A DNA stretch of 45,516 nt from Chitinophagales bacterium (GTDB lineage Bacteria; Bacteroidota; Bacteroidia; Chitinophagales; JADJOU01). Numbering within the stretch: the stretch's first letter is position 1; each line of letters opens with the position of its first letter. The notes below the pieces were generated by a model, which worked only from the letters and a program-made list of their open reading frames with translations, had not been told where the DNA came from and did no database searches. Both the position numbers and the translations under genes were made by a program. Below are positions 8,013 to 17,506 of this stretch, piece by piece. The stretch covers positions 1-45,516 of the forward strand of contig JALOMB010000013.1 in the NCBI GenBank assembly GCA_025455685.1. Direction: 5' to 3'.

Positions 8013-9106
8013 AGGACCACCTTTTCAATCCTACCAAAGTGACTCAGCTCGCTAAAGAAATATCATCGGTATATCCTGATTTTCCCAAGGAGAAATTTAT
8101 CAAAGCGTGTATCTCCGAATTTCCTAAGCTAGAGCTCAAAGCTCGAATAGATTTCATGGTTTCACAACTCAGGCTATCCTTGCCCCATGACATTTCTTTG
8201 GCAATTCAGCTTATCATTCAAGCTTTGCCTCAACCGCTTGACCCTAATCAAACAGACAATGATTTCGGAGATTTTATCTATGCGCCTTATGCTGAATTCA
8301 TTGCTGCTTATGCTTGTGATTCCCTAAATTTAAGACTTGCTTTGAATGCTTTGAAAGAAACAACTAAACGGTTTAGTGCTGAAAATGCTATAAGGTTTTT
8401 TATCAATGCTTATCCAGATCAGACCTACAAGACCTTATATGATTGGTCAAAAGACGAGAATTATCATGTCAGAAGACTGTGTAGCGAAGGGACAAGACCC
8501 AAACTACCTTGGAGTGCCAAAATTAATACGCCAATTGAAATGGCGTTACCGATTTTAGAAGCTTTGCATGCAGATAAGACACGCTATGTTACACGATCTG
8601 TAGCCAATCACCTCAATGATTTGTCCAAAATTTATAAAGACCTAGTGATTTCCTTGCTCAAATCATGGCATGTAGCTAAGCTTCAGACTAAGTCTGAGTT
8701 GGATTTTATTACCAAACATGCTTCAAGGACATTAATCAAACAAGGTAATGAAGATGCTTTGGCTCTTATCGGTATTCAACCTACTCAAGTAAATATTCAT
8801 CGATTTGACCTGCCAGAAGAAGTACCGATGAATTCCAAACTTATTTTTTCCCTTGAGCTCAGTGTGCCAAATTCTACGGATTTGCTTATAGATTATATTG
8901 TTCATTTTCCTTCAGTTAAACGTCCAAGTCAGAAGACCTTCAAGCTCAAAACCCTTTTTGTAGAAGCAAATAAAAAGATTATTATAGAAAAATCTCATAT
9001 GTTTCGAGATGATAGGTCAACCAAAAAATTGTCAAAAGGTCTTTACATCATAGAAATTCAGATAAATGGAAATATTTATACGTCAAAAAAAGTAAAAATT
9101 ACTTAA
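7988..9106 (+). CDS. AlkC-like DNA alkylation repair protein with C-terminal Ig-like region
   Basis: HEAT-like repeats with YHVRRLCSEGTRPKLPWSAKI; C-terminal beta-rich extension. The MAKEKFLLKDHLF start at 7988 is preferred over the 7949 ORF start. Confidence 0.82.
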   Translation: MAKEKFLLKDHLFNPTKVTQLAKEISSVYPDFPKEKFIKACISEFPKLELKARIDFMVSQLRLSLPHDISLAIQLIIQALPQPLDPNQTDNDFGDFIYAPYAEFIAAYACDSLNLRLALNALKETTKRFSAENAIRFFINAYPDQTYKTLYDWSKDENYHVRRLCSEGTRPKLPWSAKINTPIEMALPILEALHADKTRYVTRSVANHLNDLSKIYKDLVISLLKSWHVAKLQTKSELDFITKHASRTLIKQGNEDALALIGIQPTQVNIHRFDLPEEVPMNSKLIFSLELSVPNSTDLLIDYIVHFPSVKRPSQKTFKLKTLFVEANKKIIIEKSHMFRDDRSTKKLSKGLYIIEIQINGNIYTSKKVKIT

Positions 9107-9134
9107 ATTACTAATTAGATTAATTCTAAATAAC

Positions 9135-9142
9135 TATCTTTG
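9135..9142 (+). promoter_or_regulatory. Candidate -7 box TATCTTTG of the heme oxygenase gene
   Basis: Matches TAnnTTTG, 19 nt before the ATG at 9161. Confidence 0.5.
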
Positions 9143-9160
9143 TAAAAAAAATTAGATCTT

Positions 9161-9700
9161 ATGAGTTCAACTATTCCATTAAAAGAAGCCACGAGTGAAA
9201 AGCACAGAATTGCCGAGCAGAAGCCGTTTAATCAACGCATGTTTCGCGGTCAACTTACTCAAGCAGAGTATTTAAGTTATTTATATCAGCATTTAGAGGT
9301 ATTTCAGGCTATAGAGTCAGGCAATTTGCCTCATGAAGGTCTAGCACGTGTTTCCAAAATCAAAGAAGATATTGCTGAGCTTGAAGCTCAAGGAATTAAT
9401 GGTAATGAGGTTTTACCTGCGACCAAGGAATATGCAGCATATTTACGAAACCTTTCAGCAGCAGAGCGTTTGCCACATATTTATCTCAACTATTTAGCGA
9501 TATGTTATGGGGGACAAATGATGAAAAAAGTCGTACCAAGTACTGGAAAAATGTATGATTTCGATGATATGATGGCTTGTGTAGGGTCTATTAGAGCCGT
9601 ACAAAGTGATGATTGGGCAGACGAAGTCAATTTAGGCTTTGATTATAATATAGCTATCTTTGATGCGCTCGAAGATAGTGCTAATAAGCTTCAAGCTTAA
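9161..9700 (+). CDS. Biliverdin-producing heme oxygenase
   Basis: STIPLKEATSEKHRIAEQKPFNQRMFRGQLTQAEYLSYLYQHLEVFQAIE with a proximal His, and YGGQMMKK as the distal helix. Confidence 0.85.
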   Translation: MSSTIPLKEATSEKHRIAEQKPFNQRMFRGQLTQAEYLSYLYQHLEVFQAIESGNLPHEGLARVSKIKEDIAELEAQGINGNEVLPATKEYAAYLRNLSAAERLPHIYLNYLAICYGGQMMKKVVPSTGKMYDFDDMMACVGSIRAVQSDDWADEVNLGFDYNIAIFDALEDSANKLQA

Positions 9701-9704
9701 ATTT

Positions 9705-9890
9705 ATGGAGTTTCTAAAAGATTTGGGGATAGTAGGTTTTTGGTTTTTCTTGATCAAAGGAATCTTATGGCTTATTTTGTTTGGATGTCTTTATTTTGGG
9801 TTTATAGACTCAGAAAAGTTTTCAAAAATCCAGGACAAAATGAGTTTCTTTAAGCGAAAGCCAAAAAACGATAAACATACTAATTTGTAA
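9705..9890 (+). CDS. Small membrane protein (61 aa)
   Basis: MEFLKDLGIVGFWFFLIKGILWLILFGCLYFGFI...; ATG at 9705 lies 4 nt after the heme oxygenase stop; preferred over the 9660 start. Confidence 0.65.
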   Translation: MEFLKDLGIVGFWFFLIKGILWLILFGCLYFGFIDSEKFSKIQDKMSFFKRKPKNDKHTNL

Positions 9891-10524
9891 ATATGTAGTT
9901 TACGATATTAGCACCCATTTCTAAGGCTTTTTGCCTTATTTCGGGTGTATCTTGGTGTACATCAGGATTTTCCCAGCCATCTCCTAAATCTGTTTCGTAG
10001 GTGTAATAAACCACTAAGCGACCTTCATAAATGAGACCAAATCCTTGAGGAGGTTTATTGTCATGAGCGTGTATTTTCGGAAGACCTTGTAAGAATTTAA
10101 ATTTCTGATGATATATCGGGTGATTTATCGGTAGTTCTTGCCATTGAAGTTCAGGGAATACCTTTTTCATTTCTCTTCTCACCGATACATCCATGCCGTA
10201 ATTATCGTCGATATGGAGAAAGCCTCCAGAGATGAGGTAGGTTCTCAGGTTTTCTACCTCTTGGTTTGAGAAGAATACATTGCCATGACCAGTCATGTGA
10301 AGCATAGGAAAACTATAAATCTCTGAACTTCCTACTTCTACAGCAGGTGTTTCTAAATCTAATTTAGTTTGAATTTGTGCATTGCAGAATTTGACCAGGT
10401 TTGGCAATGCACTAGGATTGGCATACCAATCACCGCCGCCTTTGTATTTAAGTAGGCCTATTTTCTGCGCTTGGAAGCTTCCGATGTATATCAGTAATAA
10501 AAGGCTTAGCCCTTTTTTTATCAT
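9880..10524 (-). CDS. DUF4159-domain protein with signal peptide
   Basis: YKGGGDWYANPSALPNLVKFCN and GGFLHIDDNYG...VVYYTYETDLGDGWENPD. Confidence 0.85.
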   Translation of the reverse strand: MIKKGLSLLLLIYIGSFQAQKIGLLKYKGGGDWYANPSALPNLVKFCNAQIQTKLDLETPAVEVGSSEIYSFPMLHMTGHGNVFFSNQEVENLRTYLISGGFLHIDDNYGMDVSVRREMKKVFPELQWQELPINHPIYHQKFKFLQGLPKIHAHDNKPPQGFGLIYEGRLVVYYTYETDLGDGWENPDVHQDTPEIRQKALEMGANIVNYIFTN

Positions 10525-11381
10525 TCCAAAGTAATAATCTCGTATTTGTTAAACTCACTATTATATCTGAGGTAAAAGTCACCCTCTTGAGATTTTAGGG
10601 TTCCTACATCACCTTTTACATTACTAAATGCAGGATTTTCTGTGATTTCTAGAGATCCTTTTTTGTATTTATCTACATTGACCAAAGAGTTTAGCACTTG
10701 TGAAAATACAAGATAAGGCTCATTTGTGGCTTTATTTGTAGAGATAACCAAGATTCTTGACATGCTTTGATTTTTGTTCTCTATACAGACGAGATAATCT
10801 TCTATTTTATCTCCATTAAAGTCTCCAACTGACAAAGTTTTTTTGACTCTATTATGGTCTTGAGACACGAGATAATTTTCTGAGTCTTCGTATTTGTTTT
10901 CAATAATTATTTTTTTGACCCCGCTTTTGAGTTCTTTGAAAGGAGAGAGGGAAAAGAAGGTTTTAAAATCAGAAAACGAATAATTATCTACAAGCGTAGA
11001 CCGGGTTACATAATAAAAAGGCTCTGTAGGATTGGCTTCATTTACGGGTTTGGTAAGATAGACTTTTACATTTGAGTTCGATTCATCAACATAGTAGTCT
11101 TTGGCATATAGTTTGGTGCCAAAATTCATAACTTGAACAGGCGTACTTGATTTATCAGGCGTACTTCTCAGATTAGTTTTATCGGCTATCGTGAATACTT
11201 CCATATAGGTCTCATAATCGCCTTCTTCTCCATCCATTAGCGTTTCTGGATTTTTGATCGTATCTTTTTTTAAGGTAGAATCCGAAGGGTTTATAGAGAC
11301 AGAAGCTTTATCTGCGCTACTATCACAGCTATTTAAGGTCAAAAGACCTAAAAATAAAAGAATAAGAAAATTTTTATTCAT
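10521..11381 (-). CDS. Lipoprotein with SH3-like segment and VCBS/FG-GAP-like motif
   Basis: Lipobox-like LLTLNSCDSS; TIADKTNLRSTPDKSSTPVQVMNFGTKLYA is SH3b-like; VGDFNGDKIEDYLVC. Confidence 0.65.
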   Translation of the reverse strand: MNKNFLILLFLGLLTLNSCDSSADKASVSINPSDSTLKKDTIKNPETLMDGEEGDYETYMEVFTIADKTNLRSTPDKSSTPVQVMNFGTKLYAKDYYVDESNSNVKVYLTKPVNEANPTEPFYYVTRSTLVDNYSFSDFKTFFSLSPFKELKSGVKKIIIENKYEDSENYLVSQDHNRVKKTLSVGDFNGDKIEDYLVCIENKNQSMSRILVISTNKATNEPYLVFSQVLNSLVNVDKYKKGSLEITENPAFSNVKGDVGTLKSQEGDFYLRYNSEFNKYEIITLE

Positions 11382-11398
11382 ATTAAGAAATTTATTGT

Positions 11399-12940
11399 TT
11401 ATTTTGCAATGTTTACGGCTCTTTTTTCGCGGATTACAGTGACTTTTATCTGACCGGGATAAGTCATTTCCGTTTGAATTTTTTGAGCAATTTCAAAAGA
11501 TAACTCATCAGCTTCTAAATCAGCTACTTTGTCAGCTTCTACGATTACTCTGAGTTCTCTACCAGCTTGAATAGCGAAAGCTTTTTCTACGCCATTATAG
11601 GATTTGGCGAGTGTTTCGAGTTCTTGAATACGCTTGAGGTAGTTTTCCATCACTTCTCTTCGCGCACCAGGTCTTGCACCAGAAATCGAATCACAAGCCT
11701 GAACGACTCCTGAAATTAAAGAAGTCATTTCGATATCATCGTGATGAGCGCCTACGGCATTGCAGATATGTGGATGTTCACCATATTTTTCGCAGATTTT
11801 CATACCGAGTAGCGCGTGTGGGTGCTCAGACTCTTCATCAGGTACTTTCCCGATATCATGGAGGAGACCGGCTCTTTTAGCCATTTTGGGGTTTATACCC
11901 ATTTCTGCAGCCATAGTAGCGGCTAAATTGGCTACTTCTCTAGAGTGCATCAAGAGATTTTGGCCGTAACTCGATCTAAAGCGCATTCTTCCTACATATC
12001 GCACTAATTCAGGATGCATGCCTTGAATATTGAGGTCTAGAATAGTTCTTTCGCCGACTTCTACGATATGATCTTCGAGTTGTTTTTTGGTTTTTTCTAC
12101 GATTTCTTCGATTCTAGCAGGGTGAATTCTACCGTCTTGTACTAGTCTATGTAGGGATAATCTAGCTACTTCTCTCCTAATCGGATCGAAACCAGAAATG
12201 ATAATAGCTTCTGGGGTGTCATCTACGATGAGTTCACAGCCTGTCGCGGCTTCGATTGCTCGTATATTGCGACCTTCTCTACCGATGATTTGACCTTTTA
12301 GGTCATCACTTTCGAGATTAAAAATCGATACGGTGTTTTCTATCGTATGCTCAGATGCGGTACGCTGAATGGTTTGAATAATTATTTTCTTGGCTTCTTT
12401 ATTCGCTTTGTTGATCGCATCATCATAGACTACCTTGGCTTGTTTGAGTGCTTCGCTTTCCACGCGTTCTTTGAGAGATTGGAAGAGCTCTTCTCGAGCT
12501 TGTTCTTTGGTAAGGCCAGAGATTTTTTCTAATTCTTGTTGATAAGTTTGATGTTTCTTGTCCAAAACATCTTGTTTTTGTTTGAGGTCTTCAATTTTAT
12601 TCGATAATTCAATTTTTAAAGTATCTATCTCTTTTTCTTTTCTGGAGAGGGTTTCGGATTTTTGATTGAGTTGGTTTTGGCGGTTTTTTAGATCGAGTTC
12701 TTTTTGGTTGATTTTAATATTCTTTTCATTGTTGAGTTTTTCGAACTCTGCGGTTTTTTTAATGATTTCTTCTTTAGCTTCGAGAATTTTGTCTTTTTTG
12801 AGTGTTTCAGCATCTAGTCGTGCTGTTTCGAGAATTTTTTCGGCTTCTTTGGGATCGAAATGATTCGAAGATTTTTTACCGAAGAAGTATCCTAGTCCTA
12901 TACCTAAAATACCTGCTAATATTGAGATTAAGATTTCCAT
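11399..12940 (-). CDS. rny: Ribonuclease Y
   Basis: N-terminal TM and coiled coil, KH segment [49 protein letters not shown] motif GLLHDIGKV. Confidence 0.97.
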   Translation of the reverse strand: MEILISILAGILGIGLGYFFGKKSSNHFDPKEAEKILETARLDAETLKKDKILEAKEEIIKKTAEFEKLNNEKNIKINQKELDLKNRQNQLNQKSETLSRKEKEIDTLKIELSNKIEDLKQKQDVLDKKHQTYQQELEKISGLTKEQAREELFQSLKERVESEALKQAKVVYDDAINKANKEAKKIIIQTIQRTASEHTIENTVSIFNLESDDLKGQIIGREGRNIRAIEAATGCELIVDDTPEAIIISGFDPIRREVARLSLHRLVQDGRIHPARIEEIVEKTKKQLEDHIVEVGERTILDLNIQGMHPELVRYVGRMRFRSSYGQNLLMHSREVANLAATMAAEMGINPKMAKRAGLLHDIGKVPDEESEHPHALLGMKICEKYGEHPHICNAVGAHHDDIEMTSLISGVVQACDSISGARPGARREVMENYLKRIQELETLAKSYNGVEKAFAIQAGRELRVIVEADKVADLEADELSFEIAQKIQTEMTYPGQIKVTVIREKRAVNIAK

Positions 12941-12984
12941 GAGGTTTTTGTTTATTAGTGAATAAAAAAAATAGCACTCAGAAA

Positions 12985-13260
12985 TTAGGCGTCTAATGCA
13001 TATTCGATATCTGTAAACGTTTTTTCCCAGAGCAAAGCATTTTGCTCCTTGGTAATTTGAGGTAAAGATAGGGATTTGAGGAGAATCATGGCCAAAGCAT
13101 CTTGATAATCAATATCTTGAAATTTATTTTGTAATCCTTTGATTTCCTCATTTATCTTATCTACTAAGTTTGCCATAGTGGCTCTGTCACTTTGAGATAC
13201 TTTGATATTGTATGCTCTATTTGCGATATTGATTTCAATTGAAATTTTTTCGAGTGACAT
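12985..13260 (-). CDS. zapA: Cell division protein ZapA
   Basis: [42 protein letters not shown]...QDALAMILL; adjacent to rny. Confidence 0.85.
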   Translation of the reverse strand: MSLEKISIEINIANRAYNIKVSQSDRATMANLVDKINEEIKGLQNKFQDIDYQDALAMILLKSLSLPQITKEQNALLWEKTFTDIEYALDA

Positions 13261-13274
13261 GAATCTTGATATGT

Positions 13275-13547
13275 TTACTTTTCTATTAAATTAATACATT
13301 CGTCTATTTCCTTGATATATTTATTGAGTTTATTGATTAAAAATTCTTTATTGTCCGCTAAGATAACACTTTTTTCTAAATTTTTTTGATTTTTTTCTTT
13401 AAATTCTAGATAAGCCTTATCCATTTTGGTCTTTAGGTATTCATTTTCTTTTTGAAGTTGCGTAATTTGACTTTGATATGCGTTATTATCTTTTTTAAGT
13501 CGATATATTTTTTCTACGATATGCGCCAATCTTTTTTCAGAAAACAT
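13275..13547 (-). CDS. Short coiled-coil protein, possible ZapB-like division factor
   Basis: Heptad-rich 90-aa ORF, 14 nt upstream of zapA in the same direction. Confidence 0.6.
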   Translation of the reverse strand: MFSEKRLAHIVEKIYRLKKDNNAYQSQITQLQKENEYLKTKMDKAYLEFKEKNQKNLEKSVILADNKEFLINKLNKYIKEIDECINLIEK

Positions 13548-13558
13548 AAGCTAAGAAT

Positions 13559-14137
13559 TTAGGCTTCGATTACTTCTAGGACTTCAGGCACCATTCTTCT
13601 CAAAAGAGATTCTATGCCAGATTTGAGGGTGACACTACTCGAAGGGCATCCACTGCATGAACCAAGCATTTTTAGTCGTACCACACCATTTTCAAAGCTT
13701 TGAAATGCTACTGAGCCACCATCTCTTTCTACCGCAGGTTTGATGTATTTGTCTATGATATCTTGGAGTTTTCCTTCGATAGTATCTAAATCATAAGGGC
13801 TAGCAGAAGTATGTGTGTCTAAGAAACCTTTGGTAACTATTTCTAGTTCATTGACCAAATACATTTTCAGAAAGTTTTTGATAGGTTCGAAGTATTCATA
13901 CCAATCGATAGTGTTGTTTTTAGTAATCGAGATGAAGTTTTGGGAAATGAGAATTCCGTTGATCCAGTCAAATTTCTCGTAAAGGCTTTTGGCTAGAGGG
14001 CTTTGGTCCTGATTTTCGTTGCGCTTAGACTCGAAGGTCATTTCAGGCAGCATCATTCTGTCTGTGATAAATTTAATACTATCGGGATTAGGGGTTTGTT
14101 CGATATAAATTTGAATTGAATTTGCTTGCGTATTCAT
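13559..14137 (-). CDS. NifU/Nfu-type Fe-S scaffold protein
   Basis: N-terminal IYIEQTPNPDSIKFITDR (Nfu_N) and C-terminal RLKMLGSCSGCPSSSVTLKSGIESLLRRMVPEV. Confidence 0.95.
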   Translation of the reverse strand: MNTQANSIQIYIEQTPNPDSIKFITDRMMLPEMTFESKRNENQDQSPLAKSLYEKFDWINGILISQNFISITKNNTIDWYEYFEPIKNFLKMYLVNELEIVTKGFLDTHTSASPYDLDTIEGKLQDIIDKYIKPAVERDGGSVAFQSFENGVVRLKMLGSCSGCPSSSVTLKSGIESLLRRMVPEVLEVIEA

Positions 14138-14152
14138 ATTAAAGTATTATGT

Positions 14153-15220
14153 TTAGAAATAATTATCTTCTGATTTTAACTCGATTTTGTTTAATTTATT
14201 GGCTTGGATATCCTGATATAATTTTCGGTTCTTTAATATAGGTTTAATGGCAAGTAACGCATGGAGAGTAGGTCGCTCATCACATAAATCATAGGAAATG
14301 CTATCTATAGCCGTTCCGTGATCAGGGCTTGTACGAACCAAAGGAATGCCAGCAGTAAAATTCACTCCTTCAGAGCCTGTAATGTATTTAAATGGAGTCA
14401 TCCCTTGGTCGTGATACATGCAGAGTACAGCATCAAAATCGAGATATTTTCGGCTACTAAAGAAACCATCTGCGCTAAAAGGCCCACTGCAAATAAATCT
14501 TTCTTCTTTGAGTTTCTCAATAGTTGGAATGATAATTTTTTGTTCTTCATTTCCAAATTTTCCATGATCTGAGTTATGAGGATTCAATCCTAAAACTGCG
14601 ATTTTGGGAATATATATTTGAAAATTTTCTTGTAGAATTTGACCTAGGGTTTTGATTTGAGTATAGAGTTTGTCTGAGGTAATATGGGAACTTACTTCAT
14701 TTAGCGCGATATGAGAAGTAGCAAATGCTACTTTCATTTCATCACTAATCATCAGCATCATAGACTTGGATGCGTATTTTTGGGCTAGATACTCTGTGTG
14801 GCCGATAAAATTAGCCAGAGGAATGACGGATTTATCTATTGGTGCTGTCATTAGGGCATCGATAAGACCTTTTTGGTGAAACTCAATGGCTTTGTCGAGC
14901 ATGGCTAAACTCATAGATCCTGAGGCTGCATTTGGTTTTCCAGGAGTAATATCGAGTTTTTCTTCGGAATGACACACTACTAAATTTAGGTTTTTGGCTT
15001 TTAAGGAGTCCAATTCTGTAATCGTTTGAAACTGAGCTTTGAAATTAGGCACCAGGTTTCGATAATATTGAATGATATCAGGATGTCCGAAAACATAAAT
15101 ATTATACAAGGTCATCAAACGTTCGTATTGCAAGGCTTTTAATACGGCTAAAGGCCCTATACCATTGAAATCTCCTAACGTAATGCCAATATTTGGTTTC
15201 TTTTTCAGTTCTGAACTCAT
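14153..15220 (-). CDS. pdxA: 4-hydroxythreonine-4-phosphate dehydrogenase
   Basis: NIGITLGDFNGIGP, GHTEYLA, CMYHDQGMTPFKYI, VRTSPDHGTAID. Confidence 0.95.
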   Translation of the reverse strand: MSSELKKKPNIGITLGDFNGIGPLAVLKALQYERLMTLYNIYVFGHPDIIQYYRNLVPNFKAQFQTITELDSLKAKNLNLVVCHSEEKLDITPGKPNAASGSMSLAMLDKAIEFHQKGLIDALMTAPIDKSVIPLANFIGHTEYLAQKYASKSMMLMISDEMKVAFATSHIALNEVSSHITSDKLYTQIKTLGQILQENFQIYIPKIAVLGLNPHNSDHGKFGNEEQKIIIPTIEKLKEERFICSGPFSADGFFSSRKYLDFDAVLCMYHDQGMTPFKYITGSEGVNFTAGIPLVRTSPDHGTAIDSISYDLCDERPTLHALLAIKPILKNRKLYQDIQANKLNKIELKSEDNYF

Positions 15221-16650
15221 AAAGTAGTATATCTCGATTTAGCAAATTGGTACAGTAACCTTACCCCGAAGCCTGTACCACCTTTGATCAAATAATCTTT
15301 ATCAGAACCTTCGTTGAAGGAAGGTCCTGCTATATCTATATGTATCCAAGGGTAGGAAACGAAATGGGATAGAAATTTTCCTGCTGTGATACTGCCTGCC
15401 TCTCTTCCACCTATATTTTTGATGTCCGCTATGTTTGATTTGATCATTTCATCATAGTCCTCATAAAATGGCAATTCTGCGACTCGTTCATGTACTTCAT
15501 CCCCAGCTTTTCTGATTTGATTGAAGGCTTGTAAATTTGCTGTGCCCATAATGGCAGCTGCAGGAGAGCCTATTGCGATAACTTGTGCCCCGGTAAGGGT
15601 AGCCATATCCAAAACAATATCAGGTTTATACTTAGACGCGTAACTCAATGCATCTCCTAAGATTAATCTACCTTCAGCATCTGTATTGAGTATTTCTACT
15701 GTTTTGCCATTATGCATCGTGATGATATCGCCAGGCGTTATGGCATTGCCTCCTGGTCTATTGTCAGTAGCAGGTATAAGCGTAATGGTATGAATAGGTA
15801 ATTTATTCTTAGCTATAGCATAAATGGCAGACATTACGGCAGCACTACCAGCCATGTCAGATTTCATCGTATCCATGGATCCAGCAGTAGGTTTAAGGGA
15901 TAAACCACCCGTATCGTAAACCACCCCTTTGCCTACTAGTACGAGCGGTTGTTTATTGACAGCATTCTTAGGTTTGTATTCCATAATTGTAAATGTAGGC
16001 TCATCTGGAGAACCCATATTTACAGCGATTAAACCACCAAATCCTTCTTTTTTAATTCTTTTCTTATCCCATACATCTACGGAGATACCGGCATCTTTTC
16101 CTAGTTTTTTTGCTTGATTAGATAAATCTCCTGCATTAAGTGTCAGCACAGGTTCGTTGACTAAATCTCTAGCGATATAAGTGGCTTCTAACAAAGTATT
16201 TAACTCTTGAAGGTCTTGTTTTGTTATTTTCGGATGAGCACAAGATATAGTGGATAAAGCTTTTTTCTTTTTACTCAGGTATTTGTCAAATCGATATTGA
16301 TGTAGGGCAAGTCCTTCGAGCAGACACAAAGCGAGTTCTTTGCTAAGCGAAGCACACTCTATATGTACTGAGTTTATTTCAAATTGATTGATAATTTTAC
16401 CTAAATTGGCACCTAGCTTTCTTGCGGATTCTTTAGACTTTGGGGATAAACCATTTGCGTCAAGTTTTGCTAAGATATGAGTCATGGAAGGTGTAAGAAA
16501 TGGATAAACAGGTGCTGTTTTTTGGCCTAGCCAAGTGTCAAACCCAGAAAAAGAGATACTTTTACCTTGTGTAGCACTTGGATTAATCCAAATGGTAGCG
16601 GAAGGCTTCTTAGCTTCTAACTGAATTTTAGGCGGTTGATTGAATTTCAT
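15217..16650 (-). CDS. M17 leucyl aminopeptidase
   Basis: VGKGVVYDTGGLSLKPTAGSMDTMKSDMAGSA and NTDAEGRLILGDALSYA signature. Confidence 0.95.
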   Translation of the reverse strand: MKFNQPPKIQLEAKKPSATIWINPSATQGKSISFSGFDTWLGQKTAPVYPFLTPSMTHILAKLDANGLSPKSKESARKLGANLGKIINQFEINSVHIECASLSKELALCLLEGLALHQYRFDKYLSKKKKALSTISCAHPKITKQDLQELNTLLEATYIARDLVNEPVLTLNAGDLSNQAKKLGKDAGISVDVWDKKRIKKEGFGGLIAVNMGSPDEPTFTIMEYKPKNAVNKQPLVLVGKGVVYDTGGLSLKPTAGSMDTMKSDMAGSAAVMSAIYAIAKNKLPIHTITLIPATDNRPGGNAITPGDIITMHNGKTVEILNTDAEGRLILGDALSYASKYKPDIVLDMATLTGAQVIAIGSPAAAIMGTANLQAFNQIRKAGDEVHERVAELPFYEDYDEMIKSNIADIKNIGGREAGSITAGKFLSHFVSYPWIHIDIAGPSFNEGSDKDYLIKGGTGFGVRLLYQFAKSRYTTL

Positions 16651-16675
16651 AGTGTAAATTTTTTTCTTTCAGATG

Positions 16676-16683
16676 CAAAACTA
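16676..16683 (-). promoter_or_regulatory. Candidate -7 box TAGTTTTG of the M17 aminopeptidase gene
   Basis: CAAAACTA on the + strand, 25 nt upstream of the minus-strand start codon. Confidence 0.45.
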
Positions 16684-16733
16684 ATACATTTAAAATCAAA
16701 TTGTTTAATATTGTGGGTTAAAAATTTAAAATT

Positions 16734-17492
16734 TTGAAGTTTAAAAAATCTTTAGGACAGAATTTCTTGGTAGATCAGACCATGTTATCGAGAATTTCAG
16801 AGACTATAGCATCTCTAAATGCTACAGAGATATTAGAAATAGGGGCAGGACATGGAGCTTTGACACAAGCTATGGGTGACTTAAACCAAATGAATTACTA
16901 TATTTGCGAATTAGACGATAGATTTGTCGAGGTGCTCAAGCAGCAGTTTCCTTCTGTCAAGGCTATTTTTCATGAGGATTTTCTCAGATTTGATTTTAGT
17001 AAAATTCCGCATCAAAATTTTTCTATCATTGGAAATTTTCCCTATAATATTTCGACTCAAATCATATTCAAAATTATAGAAAATCACCTGAAGGTAGATA
17101 GTATGGTCGGCATGTTTCAAAAAGAAGTCGCTAAAAGAATTTGCGCTAAGCCAAAATCAAAAGATTATTCCGTCTTGAGTATTATCGCCCAAATGTATTA
17201 TGATTGTCACTATGAATTCGATGTCCCCAATACTTGCTTCGAGCCTGTCCCCAAGGTCACTTCTGGGATAATCTCTATGAAGCGAAAACCCTTAGACGAC
17301 GTATCGTTTGAGTATCATCAAGTCAAAAAACTCGTCAAAGCAGTCTTCAACCAAAGACGAAAAACGCTAAGAAATTCACTTAAAAGTGGACAAATTCAAT
17401 ATGACCAAACCGTTTTCGAGCCTTATCTAGCGCTTCGTCCGGAGCAAATCAGTTTAGCTGAATTTCTCCATTTATCACAATACATTCAATAA
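16734..17492 (+). CDS. rsmA: 16S rRNA (adenine1518-N6/adenine1519-N6)-dimethyltransferase, TTG start
   Basis: KKSLGQNFLVDQ, EIGAGHGALT, GNFPYNISTQI; the start codon at 16734 is TTG. Confidence 0.95.
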   Translation: MKFKKSLGQNFLVDQTMLSRISETIASLNATEILEIGAGHGALTQAMGDLNQMNYYICELDDRFVEVLKQQFPSVKAIFHEDFLRFDFSKIPHQNFSIIGNFPYNISTQIIFKIIENHLKVDSMVGMFQKEVAKRICAKPKSKDYSVLSIIAQMYYDCHYEFDVPNTCFEPVPKVTSGIISMKRKPLDDVSFEYHQVKKLVKAVFNQRRKTLRNSLKSGQIQYDQTVFEPYLALRPEQISLAEFLHLSQYIQ

Positions 17493-17506
17493 AATTTACT
17501 TTATAT

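Noticed and set aside
11674-12863. Plus-strand ORFs opposite rny
   Set aside because: Antisense to a confidently identified ribonuclease Y; translations are Ser/Phe-rich artefacts.
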